Positions 21,728 to 35,024 of a stretch of 64,000 bases of DNA are shown piece by piece. The notes under the pieces are model-generated. The model was not told where the DNA came from. It saw only the letters and a list, made by a program, of their open reading frames with translations, and did not search any database. Positions within the stretch are counted from its first letter, which is position 1. The number at the start of each line of letters is the position of its first letter. The stretch is from Neurospora tetrasperma FGSC 2508 (taxonomy: Eukaryota > Ascomycota > Sordariomycetes > Sordariales > Sordariaceae). A program made the position numbers and the translations under genes. The stretch covers positions 2,403,744 through 2,467,743 of the forward strand of contig NW_009799179.1 in NCBI RefSeq assembly GCF_000213175.1, written 5' to 3'.

Positions 21728-24700
21728 ATGATCCCAAGAACCATGGTCTCCAACGAAGTTTACCTATTGCCGCTGAAGGACGATGGCTCGCCTGACGTGC
21801 CTGGCGAGTACATTTACATTGCGCCCAAATCGAAAGATCCAGTAACGATTCGCTTTGCCATCGAGGGCACTTCCAGCATCTGCAGCCATGGCAGCTTGTG
21901 GGTGAACATCCCTGAGCACGGCGAGCAGTTCCAGCGGAACAAGTTCCGCGAGTACAAGTAAACAACCCACCCCCTATTCTTTTCTTATCAGATGAATCCT
22001 TCACAATACCGGAAAACATGACTAACAAATCCGCTACAGGCTCGTCCCTGACTTCAACCGCACACTCGAGATTTCGATCCCGATTTACGAGGCTGGCGCG
22101 TACGCCTTCTACACCACATATGCCGAACTCCCTGATTTGGCCAGCAGCCTGGTCAACGCCGACGGAACCGTGACCAAGGCTACTCAGAAAAAGACGCCGT
22201 TGTACTATATCGATGTCGCGCCCCGGCTCTCGCTGGACGGGCAGCCGCTGCCACTTCCGGCGCTCTCCATCTTCTCCATCATCAGCAAGTTCATGGGCAA
22301 GTACCCAACAGACTGGGAGCGCCATCTTCGGGGAATCAGCGACCGAGGTTACAACATGATCCACTTCACACCGCTGCAGGTACGAGGTGCATCAAATTCG
22401 CCATACAGCTTGTATGATCAATTGGGCTGGGACCCAGCTTGCTTCCCCGCTGGCGAGCCGGATGTCCAAAAGATGGTGGAAAGCCTGGAGAAGAACCACT
22501 CCCTGCTCAGCTTGACGGACATTGTCCTCAACCACACTGCACACAACAGCGAGTGGCTCTTGGAGCATCCCGAGGCCGGATACAACTTGACGACTGCGCC
22601 ATGGCTCGAGTCCGCTTACCTTCTCGACACCAAGCTGCTCGAGCTGGGCACTAGGTTGGAAGAGCTTGGCCTTCCCACCGAGCTCAAGGACGTCGATGAT
22701 CTGGTCAAGATTATGGATGCCATCAAGAAAGAGGTAATTGCCGAGATTCGTCTCTGGGAGTACTATACTCTTGATGTGGAGCGCGATGCCGATGCCGCGG
22801 TCAAGTCCTGGGCTGCCAACGACATTGACTTCCCACAGGCCTCCGTTGGAGCTGGAGGTATCGACTCTCTACACTCCGCTACCCCTAAGGAGCAGGCAGA
22901 TTTCTTGATCCAGCATGGTCTGCAGAACATGGATTATCTTGGTGAGCGCTTCAGGCGGAGGGCTAACCCCAAGGTGGCTGCCGCTCTTTTGTCTGCTATC
23001 TTCGGCCGGTACGAAGGAGAGACAAAGGATACTGCCGACCAGGCTGCAGCCAGAACCAAGATTGTTGACATCCTGGAGATCGTCAACGTTCCATTTTACA
23101 AGGAATATGATGACGAAGTTGCCGAGATCCTGCAGCAGCTGTTCAATCGCATCAAGTATGTCCGGCTCGATGACCACGGCCCAAAGCTCGGGCCCATCAA
23201 TGCCGAGAATCCTCTGATCGAGACGTACTTCACTCGTCTTCCTGTCAACGAGAAGACGAAGAAGCACAAGAAGGAAGATCTGGTTCTCGCAAACAACGGA
23301 TGGGTATGGGGCGGAAACGCGCTGGTCGACAATGCCGGTCCCGATTCTCGTGTCTACCTTCGCCGAGAAGTCATTGTCTGGGGAGACTGCACGAAGCTCC
23401 GCTACGGAAGCGGTCCTGAAGACAGCCCATGGCTTTGGGAGCACATGACCAAGTACGCCCGCATGCTGGCCAAATACTTTGCCGGCTTCCGTATCGACAA
23501 CTGCCATTCCACGCCTCTTCATGTCGCTGAGCACATTTTGGATGAGGCTCGTCGTGTTCGCCCCGATCTCTATGTCGTTGCGGAGCTTTTCACCGGCTCC
23601 GAAGAGATGGATTACGTCTTTGTCAAGCGTCTGGGTATTAGCGCACTCATTCGTGAGGCCATGCAAGCATGGAGCACTGGCGAGCTCAGTCGTCTGGTTC
23701 ATCGTCACGGAGGTCGACCTATTGGCAGCTTCGAAGTTGACGAGGTATCGAGCAACGAGGGCCGCTCGTCGTCTATCAGCGGCACCAACGGGGATGGCGT
23801 CTACACACGCGAGGTTATCCGCCGTATCAGGCCGGTTCCCGTACAAGCACTATTCATGGACTGCACTCATGACAATGAGGTTCCTGCTCAGAAGCGCGAT
23901 GCGCGTGACACGCTTCCAAACGCAGCCCTGGTTGCCATGTGCGCTAGCGCTACCGGCAGCGTGATGGGATACGACGAGATCTATCCTAAGCTTGTTGACT
24001 TGGTTGGCGAAACCCGCCTTTACACGTTCGAGGCTTCCAAAGCTCCTGTTAAAACGGGAGAGGGCAAGGATGGAATTGCTGGTGTAAAGAAGCTTCTCAA
24101 CCAGATCCACACCTTGATGGGTATGGATGGCTATGATGAGACGCATATTCACCATGAGGACGAGTACGTCACGGTCCACAGAGTCCATCAGGAGTCAAGA
24201 AAGGGCTACTTCCTCATCGCACACACTGCGTTCCCCGGTTATGGAAATGGCAATGGCGCTTTCAACCCTGTCCACCTGACCGGCACAAAGGCTCGCCATC
24301 TCGGTAGCTGGATGCTCGAGGTTGATGCCAGCAAGGAAGCTGTTGAGGAGGTCCTGGGCGACAAGAAGCATCTTCGTGGTCTTCCCAGCCGTCTGGTCGG
24401 TTTGCCAGGCGTGCGGATGGAAGTCAAGGGCCAGGATACCATTATCACTGTCCGTGAAAAGTTCCCTCCTGGAAGTATTGCTCTCTTTGAGACTTGGATT
24501 CCGGCGGCGGAGCACTCGAGTGGGTTGGACAACTTTGTCACTTCCGGCGCAAAGGCAGCAATGGATGAGCTTGATCTTGTCGATCTCAACTTCCTTCTGT
24601 ACAAGTGCGAGCCTGAGGAGCGTGATGCTAGCGAAGGCCAGGATGGAACCTACGACATCCCTGGCCACGGCAAGATTGTGTACGCTGGATTGCAGGGTTG

Positions 24701-26579
24701 GTGGAGCATTTTGAAGGATGTCATCAAGGACAACAATCTCGCCCATCCTCTATGCCAGCATCTCCGAGACGGCCAGTGGGCTCTTGACTACATTGTTGGG
24801 AGACTTGAGCGTGCCTCGAAGAAAGAGGACTTTCGCCGGCTGGCGAAGCCTGCTCAATGGTTGAAGGAGCGCTTTGATGCTATTCGTCCCATCCCAAGCT
24901 TCTTACTTCCTAGATACTTCGGTCTTGTGCTTCGCACAGCCTATAACGCGGCCTTTGAACGCGGTATCTCCCTCATGAACAACAATGTCATAAAGGGTCA
25001 ATGGTTCCTGCAGAGTTTGGCCATGGTTAGCGTTCAGATGACTGGCCTGGTAAAGTCGGCATCACTGTATCCTAACCGGCTCGTGCCGTCGCTTGCTGCG
25101 GGTCTTCCTCACTTCGCTGTTGAGTGGGCTCGCTGCTGGGGTCGCGATGTGTTCATTTCTCTCCGCGGCCTGTACCTCGGTACTGGTCGTTACGCAGAAG
25201 CCAGAGAGCACATCCACGCCTTTGCCAGTGTGCTCAAGCATGGCATGATCCCTAATCTTCTAGGAAGCGGCAATAACCCCAGATACAACTCTAGAGATTC
25301 TGTCTGGTTCTTCCTGCAGTGCATCCAGGACTACACCCGTCTGGTTCCTGATGGCTTGTCGATCCTAGACGACAAGGTCAAGCGCCGTTTCCTCCCTTAC
25401 GATGATACGTACTTTGACGTCGACGATGAGCGTGCGTACAGCAAGGAAAGCACCATCGCCGAGATCATCCAGGAAGTCTTCCAGCGCCATGCCGAGGGCA
25501 TGAAGTACCGTGAGGCCAACGCCGGCCCCAACTTGGATATGCAGATGAGCGATGCCGGTTTCAACCAGGAGATCAAGGTTGACTGGAGCAACGGTTTCAT
25601 CTTCGGCGGTAACCAAGCCAACTGCGGTACCTGGATGGACAAGATGGGCGAGAGCGAGCGTGCTGGTTCCAAGGGTGTGCCAGGAACTCCCAGAGACGGT
25701 GCCGCCGTTGAGATCACAGGTATGTTGTACAGCAACCTGAAGTGGGCAGCTTCTCTCAATGAAGCCGGCAAGTTCAAGCACTCCAGTGTTCGCAAGTCCG
25801 ATGGTACCGAAATCACACTGAAGGACTGGGCTGCTCTCATCAAGGACAACTTTGAGCGTTGTTACTTTGTTCCCATCTCCCCTGACGAGGACTCCAAGTA
25901 CGATGTCAACCCGGCGATCATCAACCGTCGTGGCATCTACAAGGATCTCTACCGTTCCGGTAAGGAGTATGAAGACTACCAGCTCCGCAGCAACTTCCCT
26001 ATCGCCATGACATGCGCCGCCGACCTCTTCGTTCCGGAGCACGCTATGCATGCTCTCTGGGTTGCCGACGCCGCTCTCCGTGGTCCCACTGGTATGGCTA
26101 CGCTCGACCCCAGCGACATGAACTACAGACCGTACTACAACAACAGCGAGGACAGCGACGACTTTGCCACCAGCAAAGGTCGCAACTACCACCAGGGTCC
26201 TGAGTGGCTGTGGCCGACTGGTTTCTTCCTCCGGGCGCTGCTCAAGTTCGATTTGATGCGCCGCGGCCGTGACGATGCCGAGGGCCGCACTGAAGCATTC
26301 CAGCAGGTCACCAGGCGACTTATAGGATGCAAGGAGATGATTCAGCGGAGCCCATGGGCTGGACTTACGGAATTGACGAACAAGAATGGAGAGGAGTGTC
26401 ATGATTCTGTGAGTTTCCCAGATGCACAACGGCCTAAACATATGAATAGTATACTAACCGTTGGATTTCTACTGCAGTCTCCTACCCAAGCGTGGTCCGC
26501 CGGTTGCTTGATCGACCTCTACATGGACGCTGCTGAGGAACAAGCCAAGCTTGAGAAGCACTCGCTTCCCTTGAGATAG
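21728..26579 (+). CDS. gdb1: Glycogen debranching enzyme
   Basis: A bifunctional cytosolic enzyme: 4-alpha-glucanotransferase (GH13-like) plus amylo-1,6-glucosidase (GH133), which clears branch points in glycogen. There are three exons, 21728-21957, 22040-26408 and 26478-26579, giving 1566 residues against 1536 in yeast. Transferase motifs include GFRIDNCHSTP (nucleophile Asp), VVAELFTGSEEMD (acid Glu) and MDCTHDNEVP. The C-terminal glucosidase half shows FAVEWARCWGRDVFISLRG, GSGNNPRYNSRDSVWFF and ending SSPTQAWSAGCLIDLY. The first intron joins EYK to LVPDFNRTLE. The second is 69 nt with a TACTAAC branch site and lies in frame without a stop; its removal restores the conserved DSSPTQAWS. A second ATG five codons in has a stronger context and may be the true start. 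Confidence 0.97.
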
Positions 26580-28306
26580 GTGTCGAGGGTGGTTGAAGAG
26601 GCTACAAACTTGGTTACGAAGCTTATGACTACGACAACGATGACGAGCGAGTGGGACGGTGATGATGACACCTTAGAAAGTGAAGATGATGGTGCTTGAA
26701 GCAACGAAAGATGCAATAACTGTAATAGAACATGGGCGGAGCGATTGCAAGCAAATGAATTGGTTAAAACCTAGACAGAAAAGATTGCCACTGAGGCAGA
26801 CAGTGACAAATGAGGCAGGCAGGCAGGCCGGCAGGCTGGACCTTTCGTTTTGGATGAACAACAGAGATGAAGGACATAACCTAAAGAATAGAAGTTATGC
26901 CAATACCAAGTGTTTACCCAAGCAGTACGCCTACTTAGGTATGTATTCGTCGGGGCTGAGATCGTGTGGCCACTCAAGGGCAGGTAGGCTCAATTCGAGT
27001 ATGTATATACACCTAATCGTGAAAACCGCCCACTTAGCCTTCCATCATATACCGACTACCGACTGAGTGTCTGTGCCTCGAGTGATGAGCAGCAGCAAGG
27101 GCATTATTGGCAATTATAGTTCCGCCAAGGCACCAAGGCTCTTGGGGGCTCCAAAAGTCAAGAAAAACTTATGAACGTAACGAGATTGCCATTTTTGGGA
27201 CTTGACATTTGCTGCGATCATGGGTAGTATCCATTTTAGTCTAACATTCTGCACTTTGAGACAGAGAAAAAAGAAAAAGAGTAGATCGAAGGGGATATAG
27301 ATGGATGGGTGGATAGTTGGATGAATGGGATTTGCAACAGTGAATACGTATAGACCAAAAGTGCATTAGCGTTGCGTTTTCTTATTTTTTTCCCCTCGTT
27401 TGTCCTTTTTTTTTTTTTTTTTTTTTTTTTTTGCTTGTGGACAGAAACCCGTTAAACTCGATAAAGTGCATCTCTACTACGATTTCAACGTTCAGGCACT
27501 CATAAGAAGAACACCACGGTTGCAGCAGCAGGAGTGTCGAACAAAATTACAATTTTTTTTTCCCGTTCTGAACACCGAGAACCTCCAGTCTATCTGCTAA
27601 TAAAGAGATATATTCCAAGGATCGAAGAGTCAGTTTTCAACTGGCTGGTTGGCTGGCTGGTTGCCTGCTTCAGTTGATTTGGAGGATTGCTTGGTAATGG
27701 TCTCCATTTCCTTCCATCTCCGCTATGTCTCTTCTCTTCCTCTTTCCCTTTTTCTCTTTCTCTACAGTCCCATGGTATGTATACAGTCCATATCGCACAT
27801 CCTATGCATGGCCCATGCCGCAATGCGTGTGTGAGATGATATAGTGGGTACTACTGATACAGCTTGATAAAGGCCTGCCCTGCCCTTCTTCCGCCCTCCG
27901 CCCCCCACCCATCCCGTGTATAAGAAGACTGGAAAAATATCGAAAGAATACTACGCCGCAACGCCGACTAGATGGAAAGAATGTCCAGGTCCAGAGGTGG
28001 ATGGATGGACGGAAATAACATGGACCCCGCCCCGGTGATACCCAAAAAAGAGAGGAAGGATGATGATGATGTTGGTGACTAAAACAAAATATGCGAAACT
28101 TGACCCCGTTCGAAGGAAGGGAATGTGAGGAGGGGTGGCGGCGGCGGCGAAAGACAGATTTATCATGACGGTGTCCGCGTCGATGGAGGCGTGTTTGTCC
28201 ATGTTCTTTTTTCTGTTTCCTTCTCAAGTGTCGACAGGAAAGTCAAGCAACCGTTCGGGTTCCAATAGCCATATACGTGAACGTAAGCAAGGCCCTTTAT
28301 GTCAAC
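26580..28306. other. Convergent 3' region
   Basis: This separates the debranching enzyme gene from the membrane-protein gene. It contains a (GGCA) repeat (about 26815-26830), a 27-base T-run at 27406-27432 and a (TGGC) repeat near 27642-27660. No gene was recognised. Confidence 0.45.
27406..27432. repeat. 27-base poly-T tract
   Basis: An uninterrupted T-run downstream of the debranching enzyme gene. It has no flanking terminal repeats. Confidence 0.85.
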
Positions 28307-29310
28307 TCATGTCCTCTCATTGACAGTCCACTTCTTCTTCGTCTTCTTGGGCTTCTCGTCGAACACGGTGGCCTCAGCGATCGGGGCCGGGGAGAACATG
28401 GTCGCTCCGGGAACATGCACGCCGTCATTGGGAACCACGCGGCCGGACTCGGTGGTGTGGGCGAGGTTTTGGTCGAGCGCGTACCGACGGTCCCGCTTGC
28501 GAAGGTAGGCCCGCCGCCAGAAGCAGGCGCCTATCCAAATACCGACGATGGCGACGACGATGATGACGAGGAAGATGATCCATTGGTAGTGGTTGTCCAC
28601 CCTGGGAGGTGCATTATTAGTTACAACGTAATGTGGGAGCAGCTGTGCACAACTTTACGACGTCGGCGGGTAGTGTGCGGACGAAAAACCGTTGCGCAGT
28701 CACAAGGACGTCGATCAAAGTCGAGATGGAAAAAGAATAGGACGAAAATGGAACATACCATGTGCCTCCGCCGCCTTTGGCCTTGCTGGCGACAGCAGTA
28801 CTTGTCGACGTTGCTGCTGCACTAGTCGCAGTGGCCTTGCAGTAGCCTGTGTACCATGCCTGTTTGACATCATGTCAGTGATACATACTGTGTGTAGACG
28901 GCCACAGGGACATGTGAATTCCCCGTACGTACCTGAATGCGTGCCAAATCTGTAGGAGTAGCCGCACAAGCACCATCGCACACGCCGGCCGTGCCGGTAC
29001 TGAAGGGAGCTAATCGTGCATCACCACAGAAGCAGTTCTGAAGGACATTGGCGGCGGCTGTCGCGGTTGCGCAGGCTCCGTTGACATCGTATAGAGGACC
29101 GCATGCTGTTACGCATGCAGGCAACGATTGAGTTGGGAAAACAGTCGTTACTGGCGCTAGAATACAGTGGTCTTGTTAGGCACAGGAGCAAACAAAGGAA
29201 CAATGCGGTGACATCTAGAAAGGGCTCCTTGTTGAGAGCCAATGCAACTCGTGAAAAAAAAAAAAAAAAAAAAAAAAAAAGCACCAAGCGCCGTTTAACG
29301 TACCAGCCAT
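28307..29310 (-). CDS. Cys-rich (CFEM-like) single-pass membrane protein
   Basis: Four exons: 29310-29304 (7 nt), 29156-28933, 28859-28759 and 28601-28307, all GT..AG (donors GTACGT, GTACGT, GTATGT), giving 208 residues. The N-terminus is MAAPVTTVFPTQSLPACV, with no classical signal peptide. A short ectodomain with about eight Cys follows (SLPACVTACGPLYD, QNCFCGD, GVCDGACA, WYTGYC), then an Ala/Ser/Thr linker and GGGGTW, a membrane segment (WIIFLVIIVVAIVGIWIGACFW), a RRAYLRKRDRRYAL stop-transfer stretch and a cytosolic tail ending KKKWTVNERT. This layout is a conserved mould plasma-membrane protein type; its role is not known to me. The second and fourth exons join in frame only with these sites. 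Intron 1 carries a 27-base homopolymer. Confidence 0.9.
29254..29280. repeat. 27-base poly-A tract inside intron 1 of the membrane-protein gene
   Basis: An uninterrupted A-run on the plus strand, which is a U-run in the pre-mRNA of the minus-strand gene. It lies between the 7-nt first exon and exon 2. Confidence 0.85.
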
Positions 29311-32300
29311 CCTGAAAGATTATGTACGGTTGGAGGGGGGGATATTCGGTGGTGTCTGTGCAAATATCGACGAGGTCGTTTGAGGTTTGTTTGGTGTTGG
29401 TTGTTATTGTTTCCGCAAGAGTTTCTCTTTCAGGTGTGTCGGCTGTCGTGATTCCGCGACAGCGCTGCTGCGGGTTGGTGGCTTGCTCCGCCCCAAAGTG
29501 TGTCGGCGGATGGAATGTTACGTCCGCCCGACTGGACCTTCCTTCAATTCCTTCCACCCGATGCCCTCGAATATGCGCCCGTATCGATGCGATTACAAAA
29601 TAATGAATGTGGGATTTGGGTGGTGTGTTGGTGTTCAATTGACACGTTCCTTTCTATCCGATGTTGGCCCTATTGATTTCTGTCCCTGAACCCGTAGTCG
29701 TATGGTCGAAAGCTTATTCGTACTCTCGTCTCACCGTCACACCCGATGTCAGATGGCTGCTGGCGCCCGGATATCGGAAAAGAAATAAAAGACAGAGGGG
29801 ACGACAGTGCAACCGGATGTGATCGTTTCTGTCCCTGACAAGACGCTATTGTGTTTTTTTACTGTCGTTGTTGTTTTTGGTGATGATGATGACGAAAGGG
29901 CAGAAGAAACGATCGCAGATTTGGCTGGGTGTATGAAATTCCGTGGGTCCCTTTGCCGTCCGGGGGGTTTGTCTGAGCAGACAAGTACGCGGATCTTCCC
30001 TCAGTTTATTTCCTTGGTAATGTCCGAGTGTTCCTCTCCGATTAGATCAGTCCAAGCGAGCGGACGGAAGGTGCGGATGTCGTCAAAGCTGAACGATGAT
30101 GGCGTGGCCCGTCGCAAGCGGCAGAGTTTGGGGAGCTCGAGAGTCGAGGAGTCGTCGGGGAAAACGAATGTCGGTGGTCGTCGAGTCGTTTGCTGATGGG
30201 GAGATGGCAGCGGTAAAAGGAAAAATAGCGAAAGGGAAAAAGCAAGTGACAAAGGATAGTGTAAAACGAGAAAGGCGAAGCGAGGGGAAAGCGGATGATC
30301 ACGCAGCGCAAACGAGGGTGTAAGAAGATGGACCAATCTGGACTCTGGCACCGGCTTCTGGTTTTGGTAACCAATGCTATCGGCCTTTGGCTTTGGTTCT
30401 TTCTTCCATCCTTTGCTGACTAGAGGTGATGGTGGACAGCCAGCACGCCGGCTTCCCGGTCATCCCTCTCGCTGGGCGTTTGCTGGGCTACCCAGGCCAC
30501 ACGGGCTGAGTGATGGACTCCTGGCCAATCACATGGCCGAACTCACGGTCAAGACCCATCCGCATACGGGAACAATGAGCGCCTAGAAAGGTGTCCCCCG
30601 GAGTGCTGGAACAGTGCCACGGAGACACTTGGCTTGGCAAGCATGACCTACAGATTGGATTATGTAGTGGGCACCGGGCCAGGTGGAAACTCAGATCCAC
30701 CAGCTGGCACGTCGCACTTGTTCCAAACCTCGCAGCTGTCGTCGCCTCGAGTGTTTTGCAACTGAACCAAGTTCCCGTCCCTCTTGCTCCATCTTCCCGA
30801 ATTCAATGTCTCAATCATGATCCTCAATTCTGTGGCACTCTTCTCTGCTCAGTCAGCAACATCAACATCAACACCAACACCAACGTCCGGTAACACCGTG
30901 TGACCTGACTGCCCTCCACGAGACCGAGGGCAAGTGTGTCGAAAACCAGAACAGGATTTCTCAACTAATAATTCGATTCCAGTGGTGACACGTCCAATCT
31001 CTCGACATTTCCCTTTTCTTATTTTCCAGCTCAAATCACCCTTGGCACTCTTTGGAGGAGGTCGGTCCCTTGGCTCTGATCCTTGGCATCTGGACTGCGA
31101 ATCGAGGCCATGCCGCTTTGGGGAGTAGCCGCCATTCCATTCTTCCCTCGACCTGCACTCCAAACCACAAACTCGGACAACGATAGTCTGGGTTGACGTC
31201 ACACTTTTTTGATTTCTGTGGCAAGTCGTGCTGGATGTCGCAATACACTCATGCTGAGAGAGTTAGTGCGTGAATGCTGCTGAAGACATACCTCCCTCTT
31301 GTTTATTGATAATAGTATCATCAATGAGCTCTTTATTTCCCTCCACTGTCTTGGCCGCCAACCACGATGTTGCTTTGCTTTGTCCAGTCAGCACCGGCTT
31401 CTTTTGTTCGTATCGGTTGCCGCACCGTTCAGACTCTTTTCAAGTTCCCAGCTTCAAACGACCCTCGATTTTCAAAGGGAGTATCGAACTTTGAGAAACA
31501 AAAATGGGACATGAAACAGGAAACAGAAACATAACCGAGCCGCTTCTCGGACACCATCCTCTGAAATACCCCTCATGTGGCGATCCGATCTCCCCGGATC
31601 TTCCTTCTGCAGCCAATGTCATCATTCCTCGGGTAATAATCTGGTTCTGATATGAAACTTATGCCGATGCGTACCATTGACTAAACAAAGGAAACCCATC
31701 AAGTGGAAAAGAGACACAACAGATCGCCAATGCGACATTCCAGGGTTCAAACTCAACATTTCTTTCTTCATTTTGTCAAAGTCTCAGTCAAAGAAAACAT
31801 AGAGTTTGACGGGATGACCATGATAACCGGAAGGCTCAGTAGCTGTTATTGCCCCCAACCCTCACAGAGCATCAAAGCCAAGAAAGGCATATGCTAGTTG
31901 ACCACATGGCCGGTTGCCTTATATCGCAAAATTTGGGTTGCCTTGAGCTTGGGATCATCTCCGTGTCACCAGTGGCTTGCTGCTGTGCCATTCTCACGTG
32001 GCAAAGCCGTCTCTCAGAGCAAGAATATCGTCCCTTTCCCATCCGATTTTACGCCCGTATGGCATGTTCGAAGCTCCTTCCGCGCTTACATGCTTTGCTG
32101 TCCAATATATCCAGGCTGATCCGATGTGTTCTTGGATGTGATACTCTCCATTCGGCGGTGAGAAAAGGGCAGCCCTGCACGCATGGGCGGGCATGGTGCG
32201 TTGCAGCCTTCTCTATTCTAGGTACAGCATGCAAGTGCATGATATGTGCATGCGCTTCGGCACATGATACCAAGTGACGGGTAGGGTGACAGGATGAAAA

Positions 32301-35024
32301 GGACGAAAAGTTTCGAAATTAACGTGACTTGGTACCGGAAACAGCATCCGTGGACGGTCGAACCTTTCCTTCGGGTGTCGGAACTGAGTCCCTCGTGCTT
32401 CTCCACGCTGCTGTAGAACCCGCGGATGCCCCCATTCGCTTCCATTCCCCTGGCAGGTATACCTATCTCGTCCTTCGGTCGCGCAGTCGGGTATGATCAG
32501 CTCATCAACATGACATGGGCGGTCAAGCTCTCCTGCACATCACCTTGTGCTTCTGCTGCTTGAGCTCGTCAACGACTGGCTTTGGACTCTTGGCTCGCTT
32601 CGTTGTTCTACACCACACTACGGGCGACACTAGACGCTGTGAAACTGTCCAGACGCAGTTGTGGAAAAAGCACCGCGAATCCCCATAGGTGCTATGGTCG
32701 TCGAGGCTATTCAAAAGGTATCACCTGACGATAGGACATCAAGCCTCAACTACCTTTAGACGCGAGATTGCCTGTCCATGTAAGGCACTGACCTTTGCCT
32801 GTAGTACCGCCGAAGTGCATCGCTCGTGGGGGCTTTGGCTCCCAATTTCCATCACAGGGACATACTGACGGTCAAAATGCAACCCCCACTCGCCGCGAGA
32901 CCTCTGCTATGGTCGCAGCGCGAGTACGTGGCTGTCCGTGGAAGATTATCTTTAAAGTGCGGTTGGAAACACGACCTCGGGGCTTCCTATTGGCAACCAA
33001 GGCTTTAACGACCATCTGGACTTGAGAAAAGTCGCACGAACTGTTTGAAGTCCGAGGGCAGCAAGACTGGCCGGTATCCGCGGTACAGATCATTATCCGA
33101 GCCAACTCCAAGAAAGCCATCAGCAAGGTGAACACCATGAACTCGCTGATCTTTCCTGCTGCCTCTCGCGGTCCATCTCAATATACACCACACCCTGGCC
33201 CCCATACGCCATACCATTCTCTATATTTCAGCGCAATCAAGAGGCATCAGACTTGTCCCGATGATGTCGATTTAGGGTTCGTATTCGAACCCTATGACTT
33301 ACGAGCTTTGCTCGCTGGTACACGAGATGTCTTGTTCCCGCGTGTGAGGGAAGTACTGGGATCTGACCTGGCATCTCGCCTTGTATATCTCCTGCGAGCC
33401 TTGCTCCGGAGTGACTTCAACCCTGTCGTCAACGGGAGGTTGCATATGGTACGGCGATGCGGTCGAAGCAACAAGTATGTCACGCCGTCACCTTGGTGAA
33501 TGTTCACACTTCTAGTTCGCATACTAATCAGTTTACGAGAGGCCCAGTTGTGAATCAAAATTTCCTACCCTGCAACCCAAGTTATCCACTAACGATACTA
33601 GGAAGTAGCAGCTTGTGCTACGGCCATCGTTAGAACCGTTTCCCCCCTGATATTTTGTACAGTACTTGCGGGCCGTGAGATGACTGGGCTCACTTGCTGT
33701 TTATAGGATATGTGAAAACCCATGACAAGCTGCACCTTTCCGCGAGCAAGCACTCTTTGATAACAAATTATCAAGCCAGGGCGCTTATGATATGCTGGCT
33801 GTCTTGGGCAAGATCCCCGTCTTCGGGACTCGGAACCTCCAGGTTGCGGATACGGATTCCGGCTTACAGTCACGGACCGGCTGGATAAGGCCCGCTGTGG
33901 GAATCCTTGTCGGGACACTATGGATTTCGAGGCAACAACTAAAAATCAAGTGCTTCTTCTAGTTGAGACCGGCGCCGATGGGAGGAATATTCACGAAGAC
34001 GGCAGTCCGTCGTAATGTTCAAATGCTTAAGGTTCAAGAACAACGCTAAGATGGCAATGCCTCGGAGAAAATGACCAGGAAAGGCATCCATATTACTGAA
34101 ACATATCGAGCATGACAACCCCCCTTTCTTCCAGGATGTCTGACAGCTGACAACAATAGAAGACAACTCCCTAGTATGTCACCTAGGGCGGGAAATGCTC
34201 GACGGATGCTTTCAATCCTGCGGCTCAACATTCCTGGTGCCTGCCTTCGGGTAGTACGGGCGGGACACTGCCTATGTAGGCCTTATGTAGCTGTCATCAC
34301 AGGCTACCATTCGACCGTCCTATCCTCTCAAACGACCTCATGTTTTAAATAGACAATATCCCACTTGGATTGGGATTGCCCAAGCCTTGAAGTGCATACT
34401 GCGCCTCTCCCACACCTGGAAATTTCCAGATTTCTTCGTCATGCGGCCCCCTGCTATGTTGCAGGTTGAAATCCGCCAGTGTCAACTAAACAGGCGTGAG
34501 AGACTACAAAATGTCACCCTACGCACGTAGGTCGATGCTGCTGGCACACACATGCACTCCATCGATATAAAGCGTGCATGTCATACACCATGCGTGGCTT
34601 ACATGCTGGCACTATAGTTGGAAGAAGACTGGCTCATGAGCGGGATACTCAGACCGGAAATCACCCGAGACTGGGGATACCTTGACTCCCGTGAGCTTCG
34701 ACGAATGCGTATCAACTCTCGTCTATACAGACCTGGCGAGTAGGAGATGGGTGATCTACACCGGTCAATCTACGTTGGAACCAACCTATCCAGAATCTCA
34801 CGCATACACCACTTTGTGGACACCAAGCTTCCATCTACCACCACACTCGGGGGGAAGTATAAAAAGAAAGCTCTTCCGTAGGTCCATTGCCATCTCGATA
34901 GCATCGGCATCAGGACCCAGTTCTTCATCATTGTTTGATCATTGTCAACATCCCAACTGAACTGAATCGCAGTCCCATATAAACTGCTTTCACTCATCGA
35001 TCAACTAAGCGCTCTAAATCCAAC
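29311..35024. other. Long gene-poor region
   Basis: About 5.7 kb with no gene I can support. The first ~800 bases are probably the leader and promoter of the membrane-protein gene. Frames near 30.8-33.6 kb are short, and the longest (33128-33499, plus) has a vaguely protein-like end but no family match. A TATAAAA-type sequence at about 34858 and CATATAAAC near 34976 precede the small gene at 35025. Confidence 0.4.

Noticed and set aside
22869-26441. Long minus-strand frames across the debranching enzyme gene
   Set aside because: They are antisense shadows; the plus strand encodes all family motifs.
33268-33295. B-box-like GGTTCGAATAC on the minus strand
   Set aside because: No A box, anticodon arm or acceptor stem could be folded around it; it is a local palindrome, not a tRNA.
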